Assembly (NCBI GenBank): GCA_022827245.1
Contig: JAJDTI010000005.1
Span: 1-57,775, forward strand
Source of the DNA: Pseudomonadales bacterium
GTDB lineage: Bacteria; Pseudomonadota; Gammaproteobacteria; Pseudomonadales; Azotimanducaceae
DNA: 57,775 nt
Direction of reading: 5' to 3'
Positions 25,826 through 34,402 of this stretch are shown one piece after another; the stretch's first letter is position 1, and each line of letters starts with the position of its first letter. Position numbers and translations under genes: made by a program. The notes below the pieces were generated by a model. It saw only the letters and a program-made list of their open reading frames with translations, searched no databases and was not told where the DNA came from.

Positions 25826-27571
25826 TTACACGTCGGGAAAAACCGACTTGAACGTCGCGGCCGGCCGGGCTGCGGCAAAGGTCGCGCCGACAATCTCCAT
25901 CAGGTTGGCGTTGCCGCTTGTCGTCACAGGCTGGTCGTCTTCCCCGGCTTCACCCGCCGCCGTTCGCTTCATGAATCGAATGTACTCGGCATAATCCCCC
26001 GTAAACGTGAGGTCCGCCGGCTGATCTGGGGCCCTGAGAGAGAAAGACACGCCGCTTTCGGGGTCGAAAGTCATCAGCCACCATTCGGTCCCGCCGCGCG
26101 GCCCATCGGTGAGTTCGTAAGCCATCGTGTAGACTCGGTCAAGCTTGGCCGCTTCCGCCTTACTCGCCGCATCCGTTGCAAGGGCCCGATTCATCATCAG
26201 CACGTGAGTGTAGGACATGAAGCTCGGTTCGGGACTGGTTGCCGCCCAATCGCGGATGCTGCTCAGGTCGACGTCTGTGACCTCGGGATAACTTGCGCGG
26301 AAAGCCTCGTCCAGACCGGGGCCCTCCCCGCTGAGGTAATGGTCGAAAAAGCGCAAGGTGAAGTCATTCATGATCTGTGCCATGCGCGTGCCTTCGATCG
26401 TGCCCAATGAAGCGTCCAGTGCCTCGTCGGCCTCACGCAGACTCACCGGCGTCAAGGAAGCATCGGTATGCCCGCTGTGGGTGGACCCTGCTGTCTCGAC
26501 GCGGATCACGTCGGGCCTCAAGCCGGCGGATGCCAGAGGCTCGTAAAAGAACTCCGAATGCGGGTACATGACCTGTCCGGGAAGGGCCAGAGTACCGTCG
26601 CTATGAAAAACCAGGACCGGCACACGCACTTCGACATCGACCAGGTCCGAATCGAACACACCGCCGTCGATATTGACGGTTGCCCTGACGCGGTCGTCCT
26701 TGTGAGCCGCCGCCGAGCCGCTCGCGCCGAACGACATGCCGAAGGTTCCCAGTCGGGACATGTCGATCAGCGGCAATAGAGCCTGCGCCTGATCCGGCAG
26801 GTCACCGCTCTCCAGCCGGTCGATGACATGCATGTAATCTTCCTCCCAGACGATGAAATGGGGCGCCAGGACGAAGGTTTTGGTGTTTCGCAGGAACGCC
26901 TCCAGGCGTACGCCGGGGTCTTCCGCGGCAAACGCGGCGAGGTAGTCCGGGTCGGCCGCGGATGACATCATGCCGTCCGCCACTTCCTGGGCGAATGGAA
27001 CGATATCCCCATTTTCGTGAATGGTCCCGCTGGACACATAGGGGTGGGTGATGGACAGCACGAGATAGCCATGGCTCGCCAGGTGCTCCATCAGCGCGGA
27101 ATTGCTCTGCCGGTAGGCGAATCCCCCGTGAGAGAAAATTACCGTGGGCACGGGCCCTGAGTCGATCGGCACTGCGTTTTCGTAACTGTGAGTTGGAGCG
27201 TCTGAAAGTGCCGCGATCCGTTCCTCGCTGATCGGCAACAGCCGGGAGAAGTCTCGGATCGTATGCTCGATCTCCTCATCCGTTGCCCACAGTCGCGGTT
27301 CGCCGCTGACCGACTGAGCCGGAAACCACGCACGCACCGGGATTCGGCGGGGCTCACCGGGCGCAAACGACTCTTCGCGGCTGGAGTCGATCAGTTCGAA
27401 ATCGACCACGCCGATCTGGTGTGGCCCCGCTGGTTCGGGCAGTTCCAGCTTCGGGCCTGAAGGCGCGGGCGGCGGTTCCGGGGCCGCCTGGGGCTCCGGA
27501 GCAGGCTCACTGCAGCCGGCCGTCAACAGACCGAGCAAAAGGATGGCTAGGAGATTTCGATGCGTATTCAT
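25826..27571 (-). CDS. Lipoprotein alpha/beta hydrolase (PAF-acetylhydrolase-like) with C-terminal SCP2-like domain
   Basis: The 581-residue product has a lipoprotein signal ending LLGLLTAGC (Cys20) and a Pro-rich tether. Residues about 45-430 are a dienelactone-hydrolase/PAF-acetylhydrolase-like fold: VPTVIFSHGGFAYRQSN, SHGYLVLSITHPY, and the nucleophile elbow in LGTFGMSFGASGSA, with a His in TAGSTHSGHTD. The last 100 residues (EWWLMTFDPESGVSFSLR, DLTFTGDYAEYIRFMK, NLMEIVGATFAA) look like a sterol-carrier-protein-2-type lipid-binding domain. That pairing would couple lipid binding to ester hydrolysis at the outer membrane. The SCP2 assignment is tentative. Base composition is intermediate between the lower-GC segment and the host. 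Confidence 0.75.
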   Translation of the reverse strand: MNTHRNLLAILLLGLLTAGCSEPAPEPQAAPEPPPAPSGPKLELPEPAGPHQIGVVDFELIDSSREESFAPGEPRRIPVRAWFPAQSVSGEPRLWATDEEIEHTIRDFSRLLPISEERIAALSDAPTHSYENAVPIDSGPVPTVIFSHGGFAYRQSNSALMEHLASHGYLVLSITHPYVSSGTIHENGDIVPFAQEVADGMMSSAADPDYLAAFAAEDPGVRLEAFLRNTKTFVLAPHFIVWEEDYMHVIDRLESGDLPDQAQALLPLIDMSRLGTFGMSFGASGSAAAHKDDRVRATVNIDGGVFDSDLVDVEVRVPVLVFHSDGTLALPGQVMYPHSEFFYEPLASAGLRPDVIRVETAGSTHSGHTDASLTPVSLREADEALDASLGTIEGTRMAQIMNDFTLRFFDHYLSGEGPGLDEAFRASYPEVTDVDLSSIRDWAATSPEPSFMSYTHVLMMNRALATDAASKAEAAKLDRVYTMAYELTDGPRGGTEWWLMTFDPESGVSFSLRAPDQPADLTFTGDYAEYIRFMKRTAAGEAGEDDQPVTTSGNANLMEIVGATFAAARPAATFKSVFPDV

Positions 27572-27759
27572 GAGTCGTCCTCGAGGTCTTCACAGGCTTC
27601 GCGTTTTGAAACGTGGCGTGCTCAGTAGTTAGCTCCCCAGAACCGGATGCGACCATCTGTCCTCCCGCCGCAGGGGAGCTGCGATGGCCTGCGCACACCG
27701 CGCCAGATCGATGTGCGGGCGCTTTCGGCGCACCTGCTCTTCGAAGTAGCGTGTGGTCT

Positions 27760-28287
27760 TCATGCCGGTCCCGAGCAGCGGCGGCTAGCCTCTTGCGTCA
27801 AACGCCGGAACGCAACCGACGAGTCCGGCGTGAGCGGCGCAACGTCCCCGCGCGCGATCTCCTCCGCCGAGCGAAACTGCACGCTTGCCACCTCCTCCGC
27901 CTGCAGCACGAACGGCCCGTCGTGGCGGCACGTGAACACCCGCCCGAAGCACCGCGTCCGGTCGTCTCCGTAATAGAAGTCGAACCGTTCCACGAGCGGC
28001 GTGTCGCGGATGCCGAGTTCCTCCTCGGCCTCGCGGACGGCGCACTCCTCGTAGGACTCGCCCGCCGCAACGACGCCCCCGGCGGCGAGGTCGTAGTAGC
28101 CCGGAAAGAGGTCCTTCGTCCGGGTGCGCTTCTGGACGAGGACGCGACCGGCTCCGTCCAGCACGAAGATGTACGTGGCGCGATGCGGCAGGACCTCTGC
28201 CCGCATGCGGTGCCGCGGCGCTGCGCCGACCGGCCGGTTCTCGTCGTCGACGATCTGGACGATCTCGTCGCTCGGGTGATCCGCCAA
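27760..28287 (-). CDS. Nudix hydrolase (YfcD/IDI-like)
   Basis: I use the TTG at 28287, four bases after the stop of the upstream reductase gene, giving 175 residues; further upstream codons overlap that gene and are not conserved. The N-terminus DEIVQIVDDENRPVGAAPRH and HRATYIFVLDGAGRVLVQKR are typical of the Nudix subgroup related to YfcD and isopentenyl-diphosphate isomerase. The Nudix box is complete: Gly71, Glu77, then R85-E86-x-E88-E89-E90-x-G92, which binds Mg. It hydrolyses a nucleoside-diphosphate-linked compound; the substrate is unknown. It is the last gene of a minus-strand operon PhyH-Pcm-reductase-Nudix. Between it and the next minus-strand gene (27572-27759) only that gene's leader is seen. 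Confidence 0.88.
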   Translation of the reverse strand: MADHPSDEIVQIVDDENRPVGAAPRHRMRAEVLPHRATYIFVLDGAGRVLVQKRTRTKDLFPGYYDLAAGGVVAAGESYEECAVREAEEELGIRDTPLVERFDFYYGDDRTRCFGRVFTCRHDGPFVLQAEEVASVQFRSAEEIARGDVAPLTPDSSVAFRRLTQEASRRCSGPA

Positions 28288-28291
28288 GTCG

Positions 28292-29398
28292 CTACACCCC
28301 AGGGACCGCGCCGAGCGTGTCCCCGGCATCGCGCCTGGCGCGCAGCTCCGCATCCGGGGTCGGATCGTCGCCGACCGCGACCAGCGTCTTGCCGAAGTTG
28401 CCTCCCGCGAGCAGCGCCCGGAACGCCTCGGGCGCGCGCTCGAGTCCCTGCCACACGTCCTCGCGGTACTTCACGAGCCCGTCGCGGATCCACCCGCTCA
28501 TCTCGGCCAGGAACCGGTCCTGGTAGTCCTCGACGAAGTTCCGCACGGCCAGTCCGTGGACGGCGACCTCCTGGCGGTCGAAGTACGGCTTGCCGGTCTC
28601 GCGCCAGACCTCTCCGGCGTCGCGCCCGTCCGTGTTGCCGTACTGCGAGATCATTCCGCACAACGTGATGCGGGAACGCCGGTTGAGGAGCGGCAGCACC
28701 CCCTCGAAGACCTTGCCGCCGACGTTCTCGAAGTAGATGTCGATGCCGTCCGGGCACGCGGCCGCGAGGTCGTCGGCGAACGATTCCGAGAGGTGCGAGA
28801 CGCACGCGTCGAAACCGAGACCGTCGCGCACGAAGGCGCACTTCTCCGCCCGTCCGGCGATGCCGACGACGCGGCAGCCGAGGATGCGCGCCATCTGTCC
28901 GGCGGCCTGCCCGACGCCGCCGGAGGCCGCGGAAACCACTGCGGTCTCGCCCGGTTTGGGCTGGCACTGCACGAGCATCCCGCTGTAGGCCGTCAGGCCC
29001 AGCATCCCGAGGATGCCGACGGCGGTGGAGATGGGCGCGATGGCCGGGTCGAGCTTCCGCGGGAACATGTAGCCGAAGACCGAGACGCCGTCGCCGGTCA
29101 GGCCATGGGTCTGCCAGCCGTTGGTGTTGAAGACGAAGTCGCCCGGCGCGTACTCCGGGATGCGGCTCTCGATCACCTGCGAGACGGTGCGCCCGTGGCA
29201 GACGTGGCCCGGGCGCTCCATCCCGGAGCGGCGGTATCCCCACTGGTACGGGTCGAGGGAGAGGTACAGCGTGCGGGTCAGCATCTGCGCCGGACCGGGC
29301 GCCGGGACGTCCGACTCGCGCCGGGCGAAGTCGTCGTCCACGGGCCAGCCGCCCGGAGGTGTCCGGGCCAGCGTCCACATGCGGTTGACGGATGTCAC
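28292..29398 (-). CDS. Zinc-independent NADPH-dependent medium-chain reductase (CurA/leukotriene-B4-dehydrogenase-like)
   Basis: Start GTG at 29398 (VTSVNRMWTLA), 368 residues. The catalytic N-terminal domain has LTRTLYLSLDPYQWG; the cofactor domain contains GILGMLGLTAYSGML and the Rossmann motif VVSAASGGVGQAAGQMA, then DIYFENVGGKVFEGVLPLLN and ITLCGMISQYG. This is the hallmark order of the CurA/PTGR family, which reduces activated C=C bonds of enones without zinc. FGKTLVAVGDD is near the C-terminus; about 25 extra residues follow compared with typical members. It lies 27 bases after pcm and is followed after 4 bases by the Nudix gene, so all are probably co-transcribed. Confidence 0.9.
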   Translation of the reverse strand: MTSVNRMWTLARTPPGGWPVDDDFARRESDVPAPGPAQMLTRTLYLSLDPYQWGYRRSGMERPGHVCHGRTVSQVIESRIPEYAPGDFVFNTNGWQTHGLTGDGVSVFGYMFPRKLDPAIAPISTAVGILGMLGLTAYSGMLVQCQPKPGETAVVSAASGGVGQAAGQMARILGCRVVGIAGRAEKCAFVRDGLGFDACVSHLSESFADDLAAACPDGIDIYFENVGGKVFEGVLPLLNRRSRITLCGMISQYGNTDGRDAGEVWRETGKPYFDRQEVAVHGLAVRNFVEDYQDRFLAEMSGWIRDGLVKYREDVWQGLERAPEAFRALLAGGNFGKTLVAVGDDPTPDAELRARRDAGDTLGAVPGV

Positions 29399-29425
29399 GC
29401 GCGGTGCGGTCGACGCGGGACGGCG

Positions 29426-30130
29426 TCAGTGATCGCCGGTCAGCGGCACGAACCGCACCGGCAGCACGTGGCGCATGGAGATTTCCCCGTCGCCGCCCTT
29501 CTCGACGACCGCCAGGTTCTGGTCCCAGTCCGTGCCGATGGGCAGGACCATGGTGCCCCCCGGGCGCAACTGCTCGACCAGCTTGCCGGGGACGTCTTCG
29601 CCGACCGCGGTCACGATGATGGCGTCGAACGGGGCGGCTTCGGGCCAGCCGTACCAGCCGTCTCCCGCGCGGACGTGCACGTTGTCGTACCCGAGCCGGT
29701 CGAGGCGCTCCGTGGCGGACTTCGCGAGTTCCGGAATGATCTCGATGGTGTAGACGGAGTCGACGATTCTCGCGAGGACCGCGGCCTGGTAGCCCGACCC
29801 GGTCCCGATCTCGAGGACGCGGTCCGCGGGGTCGGTGTCCATCAGGTGCGTCATGATGGCGACGATGTAGGGCTGCGAGATGGTCTGGCCGTGGCCGATC
29901 GGCAGGGGGCGGTTGACGTAGGCCTCCCGCCGGGCGCGTTCGGGCACGAACTCGTCGCGCTGCACGGCCCGCATGGCTTCGAGGACGCGGTCGTCCAGCC
30001 GATCGACCCCCGTGAAGTTGCGCGTGCGCTGCACGTCGTCCCGGATGGCGTCGATCATCTCCGTCATCGTGGGCTGCGCGGCCGGGCTGCAGCCGAGGAG
30101 CGCCGCGAAGACCAGTGCGGCATGGCGCAT
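29426..30130 (-). CDS. pcm: Protein-L-isoaspartate O-methyltransferase with a lipoprotein-type signal
   Basis: The 234-residue protein contains the PCMT core: DRVLEAMRAVQRDEFVPERARREAY, the substrate motif IGHGQTISQPYIVA, SAM motif I VLEIGTGSGYQAAVLA, and LRPGGTMVLPIG. These enzymes methylate isoaspartyl residues so that damaged proteins can be repaired. Oddly, the core is preceded by MRHAALVFAALLGC, a short but convincing lipoprotein signal (lipobox LLGC, Cys14), so the enzyme may be anchored in the envelope, where S-adenosylmethionine is not expected. The ATG is 4 bases after the PhyH stop (operon), and no later start keeps the whole N-terminal helix except MTEMIDAI, which could be a cytosolic start. 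Confidence 0.9.
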   Translation of the reverse strand: MRHAALVFAALLGCSPAAQPTMTEMIDAIRDDVQRTRNFTGVDRLDDRVLEAMRAVQRDEFVPERARREAYVNRPLPIGHGQTISQPYIVAIMTHLMDTDPADRVLEIGTGSGYQAAVLARIVDSVYTIEIIPELAKSATERLDRLGYDNVHVRAGDGWYGWPEAAPFDAIIVTAVGEDVPGKLVEQLRPGGTMVLPIGTDWDQNLAVVEKGGDGEISMRHVLPVRFVPLTGDH

Positions 30131-30134
30131 GGCG

Positions 30135-31097
30135 TCAGCTATAGAGCCCCTGGTCGAAGAAACCCTTCCGTCCCTCGGTGTAGGCCGCGATGAACTTCCC
30201 GGCGCGCTCGGCGCGGGCCATCGAGTCGTCCTGGCTCTCGTAGCCGTAGGAAATGCCCTGCTGTGTCAGAATGCCGAAGCGCGCCGGATTGCGGTCCAGC
30301 ATCTCCTGGGGGACCTTGCCAATCAGGCCTTCCTGCGTGCGGATGCTCGGTCGCGACATGTAGACGGGAATGCTCACGCGCAGCCCCGGGGCCGTCCGGT
30401 TGAACGCCCCGTGCCAGGTGTTCCCGTGCCAGACGAGCAGCGATCCGGCGTCGCACTCGACGGCGACCGCCTCCGGATTGCCCCCTTCGCCGACGATCGC
30501 CTCGCGCCCGATCGGATTGCGGCACCACTTGTGGCTGCCCGGCACGAAGGCGGTGGAACCGTTCTCGCGGTTGAAGTCGGTCAGCACGTACGTCAGGTTG
30601 CAGACTAGGCACTGCGGGGGCAGGGGGGCCGGCAGGGGCGTGTCCGAGTGCAGGGTGAAGGTGCTCTCGTTCGGTCCCTTCATGAAGCACCCCATGCTGG
30701 AGAGCACGACGCTGTACCCGCAGAGGTACGTCGCCATCGCCAGCAACACCGGGTTCATCAGCGCTTCCTCGAAGACGCGGTCCTCGAACAGCAGGGACTG
30801 CATCAGGTCGCCGATGGGGGAGTCGCCGTCGCCGCCGAGCAGCGATGCGAACCGGCCCTTCCAGCCGGCGTGGGTAGACCCGCCCTCGAGGTCCGCGCGC
30901 ACCCCGTTGCGTCGCTCGCTGACGTCGAGGACGGCTTCGAGCAGGCGGTCCGCCAGGCCGTTCGGCGTCGCCACGGACGGGGGAATGACCGTGTAGCCGT
31001 GCGCGTCGAGATCGGCCACGTAGCCCTCGAGCCCCAACTCGCGGATCTCGGTCCAGGCGCGGTCGAGGTTGGTCTGGCCGTTGCCGTTCTCGTCCAT
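30135..31097 (-). CDS. Phytanoyl-CoA dioxygenase (PhyH) family protein
   Basis: ATG 31097 follows an AAAGGA ribosome-binding site; the frame is open further upstream but is not coding-like. The 320-residue protein keeps the PhyH triad: TLHSDTPLPAP (His-x-Asp) and LLVWHGNTWHGAFNRT (distal His), with GLRVSIPVY supplying the Arg. The middle FNRENGSTAFVPGSHKW is standard. This is the fourth PhyH protein in 10 kb and is more like the tandem pair (RVFEEAL, YLCGYSVVLS) than the 305-residue one. TACATT on the minus strand (31130-31125) may be its -10. It heads the operon with pcm, reductase and Nudix genes. Confidence 0.92.
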   Translation of the reverse strand: MDENGNGQTNLDRAWTEIRELGLEGYVADLDAHGYTVIPPSVATPNGLADRLLEAVLDVSERRNGVRADLEGGSTHAGWKGRFASLLGGDGDSPIGDLMQSLLFEDRVFEEALMNPVLLAMATYLCGYSVVLSSMGCFMKGPNESTFTLHSDTPLPAPLPPQCLVCNLTYVLTDFNRENGSTAFVPGSHKWCRNPIGREAIVGEGGNPEAVAVECDAGSLLVWHGNTWHGAFNRTAPGLRVSIPVYMSRPSIRTQEGLIGKVPQEMLDRNPARFGILTQQGISYGYESQDDSMARAERAGKFIAAYTEGRKGFFDQGLYS

Positions 31098-31194
31098 GGG
31101 GATGTCCTTTTCGTCGGGCGGACTAATGTACGTGGAAATCGCAGGTGGAGCCACCGGACCACCGGCCCGTGGGGAACGGCGCCCACCTCGCGCT

Positions 31195-31200
31195 TATACT
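31195..31200 (+). promoter_or_regulatory. -10 element (TATACT) of the FAD oxidoreductase gene
   Basis: TATACT preceded by CGCT lies 38 bases upstream of the ATG at 31238 and is the closest match to TATAAT in this gap. No clear -35. Confidence 0.45.
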
Positions 31201-31237
31201 CTCCGGCCCTCCAGGCCCCACGGGCGCGGCCATCCCG

Positions 31238-32305
31238 ATGCGGACGATCAAGGTCGATGTCGCCATAGCCGGAGGCGGCGTCGCCGGCCTCTGGATCGCG
31301 AACCTGCTCCTGCGCCAGGGCCGCGAGGTTGCGGTCTGCGACCCGGGCCGGAGGGCCGGCGTGCAGACGCTGGCGTCCCAGGGGCTCATCCACGGCGGCA
31401 TCAAGTACGCGCTTCGGGGACGTCCGGAGGCAACGTTCGATGCGCTGCGGGACATGCCCGGGCGCTGGCGGCGCTGCCTCGCCGGCGACGGCGAGATCGA
31501 CCTGCGTGGCGTGCGCGTCCTCTCCGATACGTGCTACCTGTGGTCCCGGGATGCCGTCGCGGCGCGGCTGGCGACGTTCCTGGCAAGCCGTGTCATGCAG
31601 GGGCGGACGACCCGCGTCGGACGGGCGGAGTACCCGGACGTGTTCGCGGGCCAGGCGGGCAGCCTCTACCGCCTCGACGACTTCGCCATCGACGTCGCGG
31701 GCCTGCGTCGTTGCCTCGCGGCGCGGCTCGGTGACCGGCTGCTGGCGACGGAGGTGCCCGCCGACGGGATCCTCTGGCGGGATGGGTGCATCGGGGGTCT
31801 GCGGACGGCGGCGTTCACGATAGAGGCCGACCGGTTCGTGTTCGCCGCAGGTGCGGGGAACGGCGACCTGGCGGCGGCCGCGGGATTCGACACGCGCATG
31901 CAGCGCCGGCCCCTGCACCAGGTCCTGGTGCACAGCCCCGAGCCCGAACCGCTCTTCGCCCACTGCATCGCCGGCCTTGCGCCCGATCCGGCGCTGACGG
32001 TGACCACGCGGCCGGGGTACCACTACATCGGGGGCGCGCTCGCCCTGGACGGCGTCCAGCGCACGGAGGCGGAGCAGATCGCCGCCGGGCGGCGCGCGCT
32101 CAAGACCTTCCTGCCGTGGATCGACTGGGACGCCCGCCGCTTCGAGACGCTGCTGGTGGATCGTGCCGAACCCGCGCAGGAAGACGGGCGGCGGCCGGAC
32201 CAGGCGTTCGTCGCGGCGCGCGGGAACGTGTTGCTGGTCTGGCCGGTCAAGCTCTCGCTGGCGCCGGACCTCGGCGACCGCGTCCTGCGGGCGCTCGGGG
32301 CCTGA
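31238..32305 (+). CDS. FAD-dependent oxidoreductase (DAO family)
   Basis: ATG 31238 gives 355 residues. The N-terminal dinucleotide fold is KVDVAIAGGGVAGLWIANLLL with the GxGxxG-type loop and an acidic/basic end at VAVCDPGRRAG. The next motif, LASQGLIHGGIKYALRG, is typical of DAO enzymes such as glycerol-3-phosphate dehydrogenase and L-2-hydroxyglutarate oxidase, where a His/Gly segment lies near the flavin. FVFAAGAGNGDLAAAAGF recalls the second FAD-contact strand. It probably oxidises a small hydroxy- or amino-acid using a respiratory or oxygen acceptor; the substrate is unclear. It converges on the SRPBCC gene with only 3 bases between stop codons. Confidence 0.85.
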   Translation: MRTIKVDVAIAGGGVAGLWIANLLLRQGREVAVCDPGRRAGVQTLASQGLIHGGIKYALRGRPEATFDALRDMPGRWRRCLAGDGEIDLRGVRVLSDTCYLWSRDAVAARLATFLASRVMQGRTTRVGRAEYPDVFAGQAGSLYRLDDFAIDVAGLRRCLAARLGDRLLATEVPADGILWRDGCIGGLRTAAFTIEADRFVFAAGAGNGDLAAAAGFDTRMQRRPLHQVLVHSPEPEPLFAHCIAGLAPDPALTVTTRPGYHYIGGALALDGVQRTEAEQIAAGRRALKTFLPWIDWDARRFETLLVDRAEPAQEDGRRPDQAFVAARGNVLLVWPVKLSLAPDLGDRVLRALGA

Positions 32306-32308
32306 CCC

Positions 32309-32782
32309 TTACGGCGCGCGTTCGGCCCCCCGGGTGTCGACTCCGCAAATCTCGGCGCGCTCCTTGAGGGCGGTGGCCGTTGCCTCGAACCCGCGCAGGA
32401 TCGATCTCCCGAACAGCATCCGGACGATCGGGGCGAGCAGCCCCGCCATCGTGTCCGTCGTGTGGTATGCACATCGCCCCGCCGCAATGGGCGTCACGAT
32501 CTGCGTCTTCCTGGCGGTGAGCAGGAACGGGGTCCAGTACACGGAACTCCACGTCAGCCGCGCCGGCGGCTCGGCGATGTCGGTGTGCTCGGTGACGCGC
32601 ACGGGCAATCGGCCGAGCAGGACCCGGGCGCGCACGGGTGAGCCGGGCTGGAAGTCCGTCTCGATGTGCGTGGTGAAGGGATTCCACTCGCCGTAACGCT
32701 CGCCGTCGGTGAGGACGTTCCAGACGGCCTCGGCGGGGGCGTCGATGGTGAGGGGCTCGGTCTCCACGACGAAGTCGAACAT
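32309..32782 (-). CDS. SRPBCC (START/polyketide-cyclase-like) protein
   Basis: A 157-residue protein from ATG 32782. TIDAPAEAVWNVLTDGERYGEWNPF is the first strand-helix of the SRPBCC hotdog-like fold; TWSSVYWTPFLLTARKTQIVTP and RCAYHTTDTMAGLLAPIVRMLFG complete it. Such proteins bind hydrophobic ligands in a large cavity and act as cyclases, carriers or stress proteins. The gene ends the minus-strand operon tannase-msrA-GGT-SRPBCC (gap of 32 bases to GGT). Function unassigned. Confidence 0.85.
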   Translation of the reverse strand: MFDFVVETEPLTIDAPAEAVWNVLTDGERYGEWNPFTTHIETDFQPGSPVRARVLLGRLPVRVTEHTDIAEPPARLTWSSVYWTPFLLTARKTQIVTPIAAGRCAYHTTDTMAGLLAPIVRMLFGRSILRGFEATATALKERAEICGVDTRGAERAP

Positions 32783-32814
32783 GGGTGCTCCCGTTGTGCG
32801 GCCCGACCGCGAGG

Positions 32815-34371
32815 TTAGCCAGCCCTTCGGCGGCGCACTACCAGGCCGCGACCCCCGCGGCGCGGGTCGCCGGCGGCGACGAACTGCCCGTCCCGCACTC
32901 CGGCGACGTGTACTCCCCCGAAGAACAGGTTGGCCCGCCCCCAGTGCTCGACCTCGTCGAAGGCCGCCTCCAGTTCGGTTTCGGTGTCCGCCGCGAAGCC
33001 GCTCTCGAGGCTGAGACGTTCGCCTTCCACGTGCAGGCGCGGCGCCAGCACGGCGTCCTCGGGGGCGTGGCCCGCCCGGACGAGCTGGTCGACCGTCTGC
33101 AGGATGGCGCTGCGGATACGGTTCGAGCCGCCGCTGCCGAGTGCGAGGCGCTGGCGGGACCCTTCGACGAACGTCGGCGCCATCATCGACGCGAGCCGCG
33201 TGCCCGGGGTCCAGCGATGGAAGCCGCCGGGGTTCAGGTCCTCCTCGCCGAGCATGTTGTTCAGCATGATCCCCGTGCCGGGCACCAGGCGGCCGCAGCC
33301 TTCGCCGTTGGATACCGTCATGGCGGCGAGGTTGCCCTCGGCGTCGGCGGCGCTGATGTGGGTCGTTCCGCGCGTGGAGCGCGCCCGGCCTCGCATCCGG
33401 AGGCGATACCGGGAGACGAGTTCGGGGTCGAGCTCGGGGTCGAACTCGGGGTCGAAAGAGGTGTCGGCGCCGGCTTCGAGACGCGCGGCGTTCGCGAGCC
33501 GCATGGCCTCCGCGATGTTCCGGACGCGCTCCGTCTCGTGCGTCGCCTCGGCGGTTTCCAGCAGTCCGAGCGCCAGGGCGATCAACGTGCCTCCGGTCGA
33601 CGGCAGCGGATTCGTCCAGACCCCGGTTCCACGATAACGGAGCGAGAGCGGCGTGCGGCGCAGCGTGCGGTAGCGGGCCAGGTCCTCCAGCCGGAGATGG
33701 CCGCCGGCGCCGCAGGTTTCGACGATGGCCTCGCCGAGTGCGCCGCGATAGAAGAGGTCCGCGCCCTCGGTGTGGAGCGCCTCGAACGAGTCCGCCAGTT
33801 CCGGCTGCCGTAGGGTGTGCGCTTCCCGCAGGGTCTGCCGGCCGCCGCCGGCGTAGACGCGCCGGGCGTCCGCGGTCGCGGTGTAGATGGGACCGACGAC
33901 GTCCATCATGTACGCCTGCAGCGGCGTGACCGGAACGCCGTCGCGCGCGGCTTCCATGGCGGGCTCCATCAGGCGGGCGAGCGGCAGCGTGCACAGGTCC
34001 GCGTGGATGTCGAACAGGCCGCTGACGAAACCCGGTGTCGCGGTCGCACCGACGCCGATGTGGAACTCCTGGGTGACGCCGCCGAAGTCCACCTCGACGG
34101 GGTAGAAGTCGAGGTCCTCGGGCGCCTGCTTCGCGAGCGGGGTCTGCACGAAGAAGTCGTACAGGACGGGCTCCGCGTCGGCGGGATGGGCGAGCAGGAA
34201 ACCGCCCCCGGCGAGCGATGCGAGAACGGGTTCCGCGGCGCACGCCGCGCACTGTGCCGCGACGACCGCGTCGAAGGCGTTGCCGCCGTCGCGGAGCACC
34301 TCGGCAGCGGCCGCCGCCGTCACCGGGTGCCCGCAGGCGACCGCGCCGAGCGGGCTCGTTGCGCGTGGCAT
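32815..34371 (-). CDS. Gamma-glutamyltransferase family Ntn hydrolase
   Basis: ATG 34371 yields 518 residues. GAVACGHPVTAAAAAEVLRDGGNAFDAVVAA is the GGT N-terminus and LASLAGGGFLL follows. The autoprocessing site and nucleophile is Thr336 in RSTRGTTHISAADAEG, followed by NGEGCGRLVPGTGIMLNNML and the conserved MMAPTF and GSGGSNRI. GGT enzymes cleave gamma-glutamyl bonds of glutathione and related compounds. Unlike most, no signal peptide is evident, so it may be cytoplasmic. Just before the nucleophile there is a tandem DPEF/DPEL repeat (residues 307-317) encoded by three 12-base units. It lies 31 bases after msrA in the same operon. Confidence 0.92.
   Translation of the reverse strand: MPRATSPLGAVACGHPVTAAAAAEVLRDGGNAFDAVVAAQCAACAAEPVLASLAGGGFLLAHPADAEPVLYDFFVQTPLAKQAPEDLDFYPVEVDFGGVTQEFHIGVGATATPGFVSGLFDIHADLCTLPLARLMEPAMEAARDGVPVTPLQAYMMDVVGPIYTATADARRVYAGGGRQTLREAHTLRQPELADSFEALHTEGADLFYRGALGEAIVETCGAGGHLRLEDLARYRTLRRTPLSLRYRGTGVWTNPLPSTGGTLIALALGLLETAEATHETERVRNIAEAMRLANAARLEAGADTSFDPEFDPELDPELVSRYRLRMRGRARSTRGTTHISAADAEGNLAAMTVSNGEGCGRLVPGTGIMLNNMLGEEDLNPGGFHRWTPGTRLASMMAPTFVEGSRQRLALGSGGSNRIRSAILQTVDQLVRAGHAPEDAVLAPRLHVEGERLSLESGFAADTETELEAAFDEVEHWGRANLFFGGVHVAGVRDGQFVAAGDPRRGGRGLVVRRRRAG
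33421..33456. repeat. Three 12-base tandem repeats within the GGT gene
   Basis: Units beginning (T/C)TCGGGGTCGA occur three times without interruption. In frame they encode an Asp-Pro-Glu-(Leu/Phe) repeat on the minus strand, just before the region of the nucleophile. Confidence 0.7.
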
Positions 34372-34402
34372 GTGGCGTTGCGGGCTGGCGGTAGTCCGGG
34401 CT

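Noticed and set aside
25633..25893. 86-codon minus-strand open frame
   Set aside because: It lacks family features. A different minus-strand frame in the same stretch encodes the recognisable aminotransferase tail.
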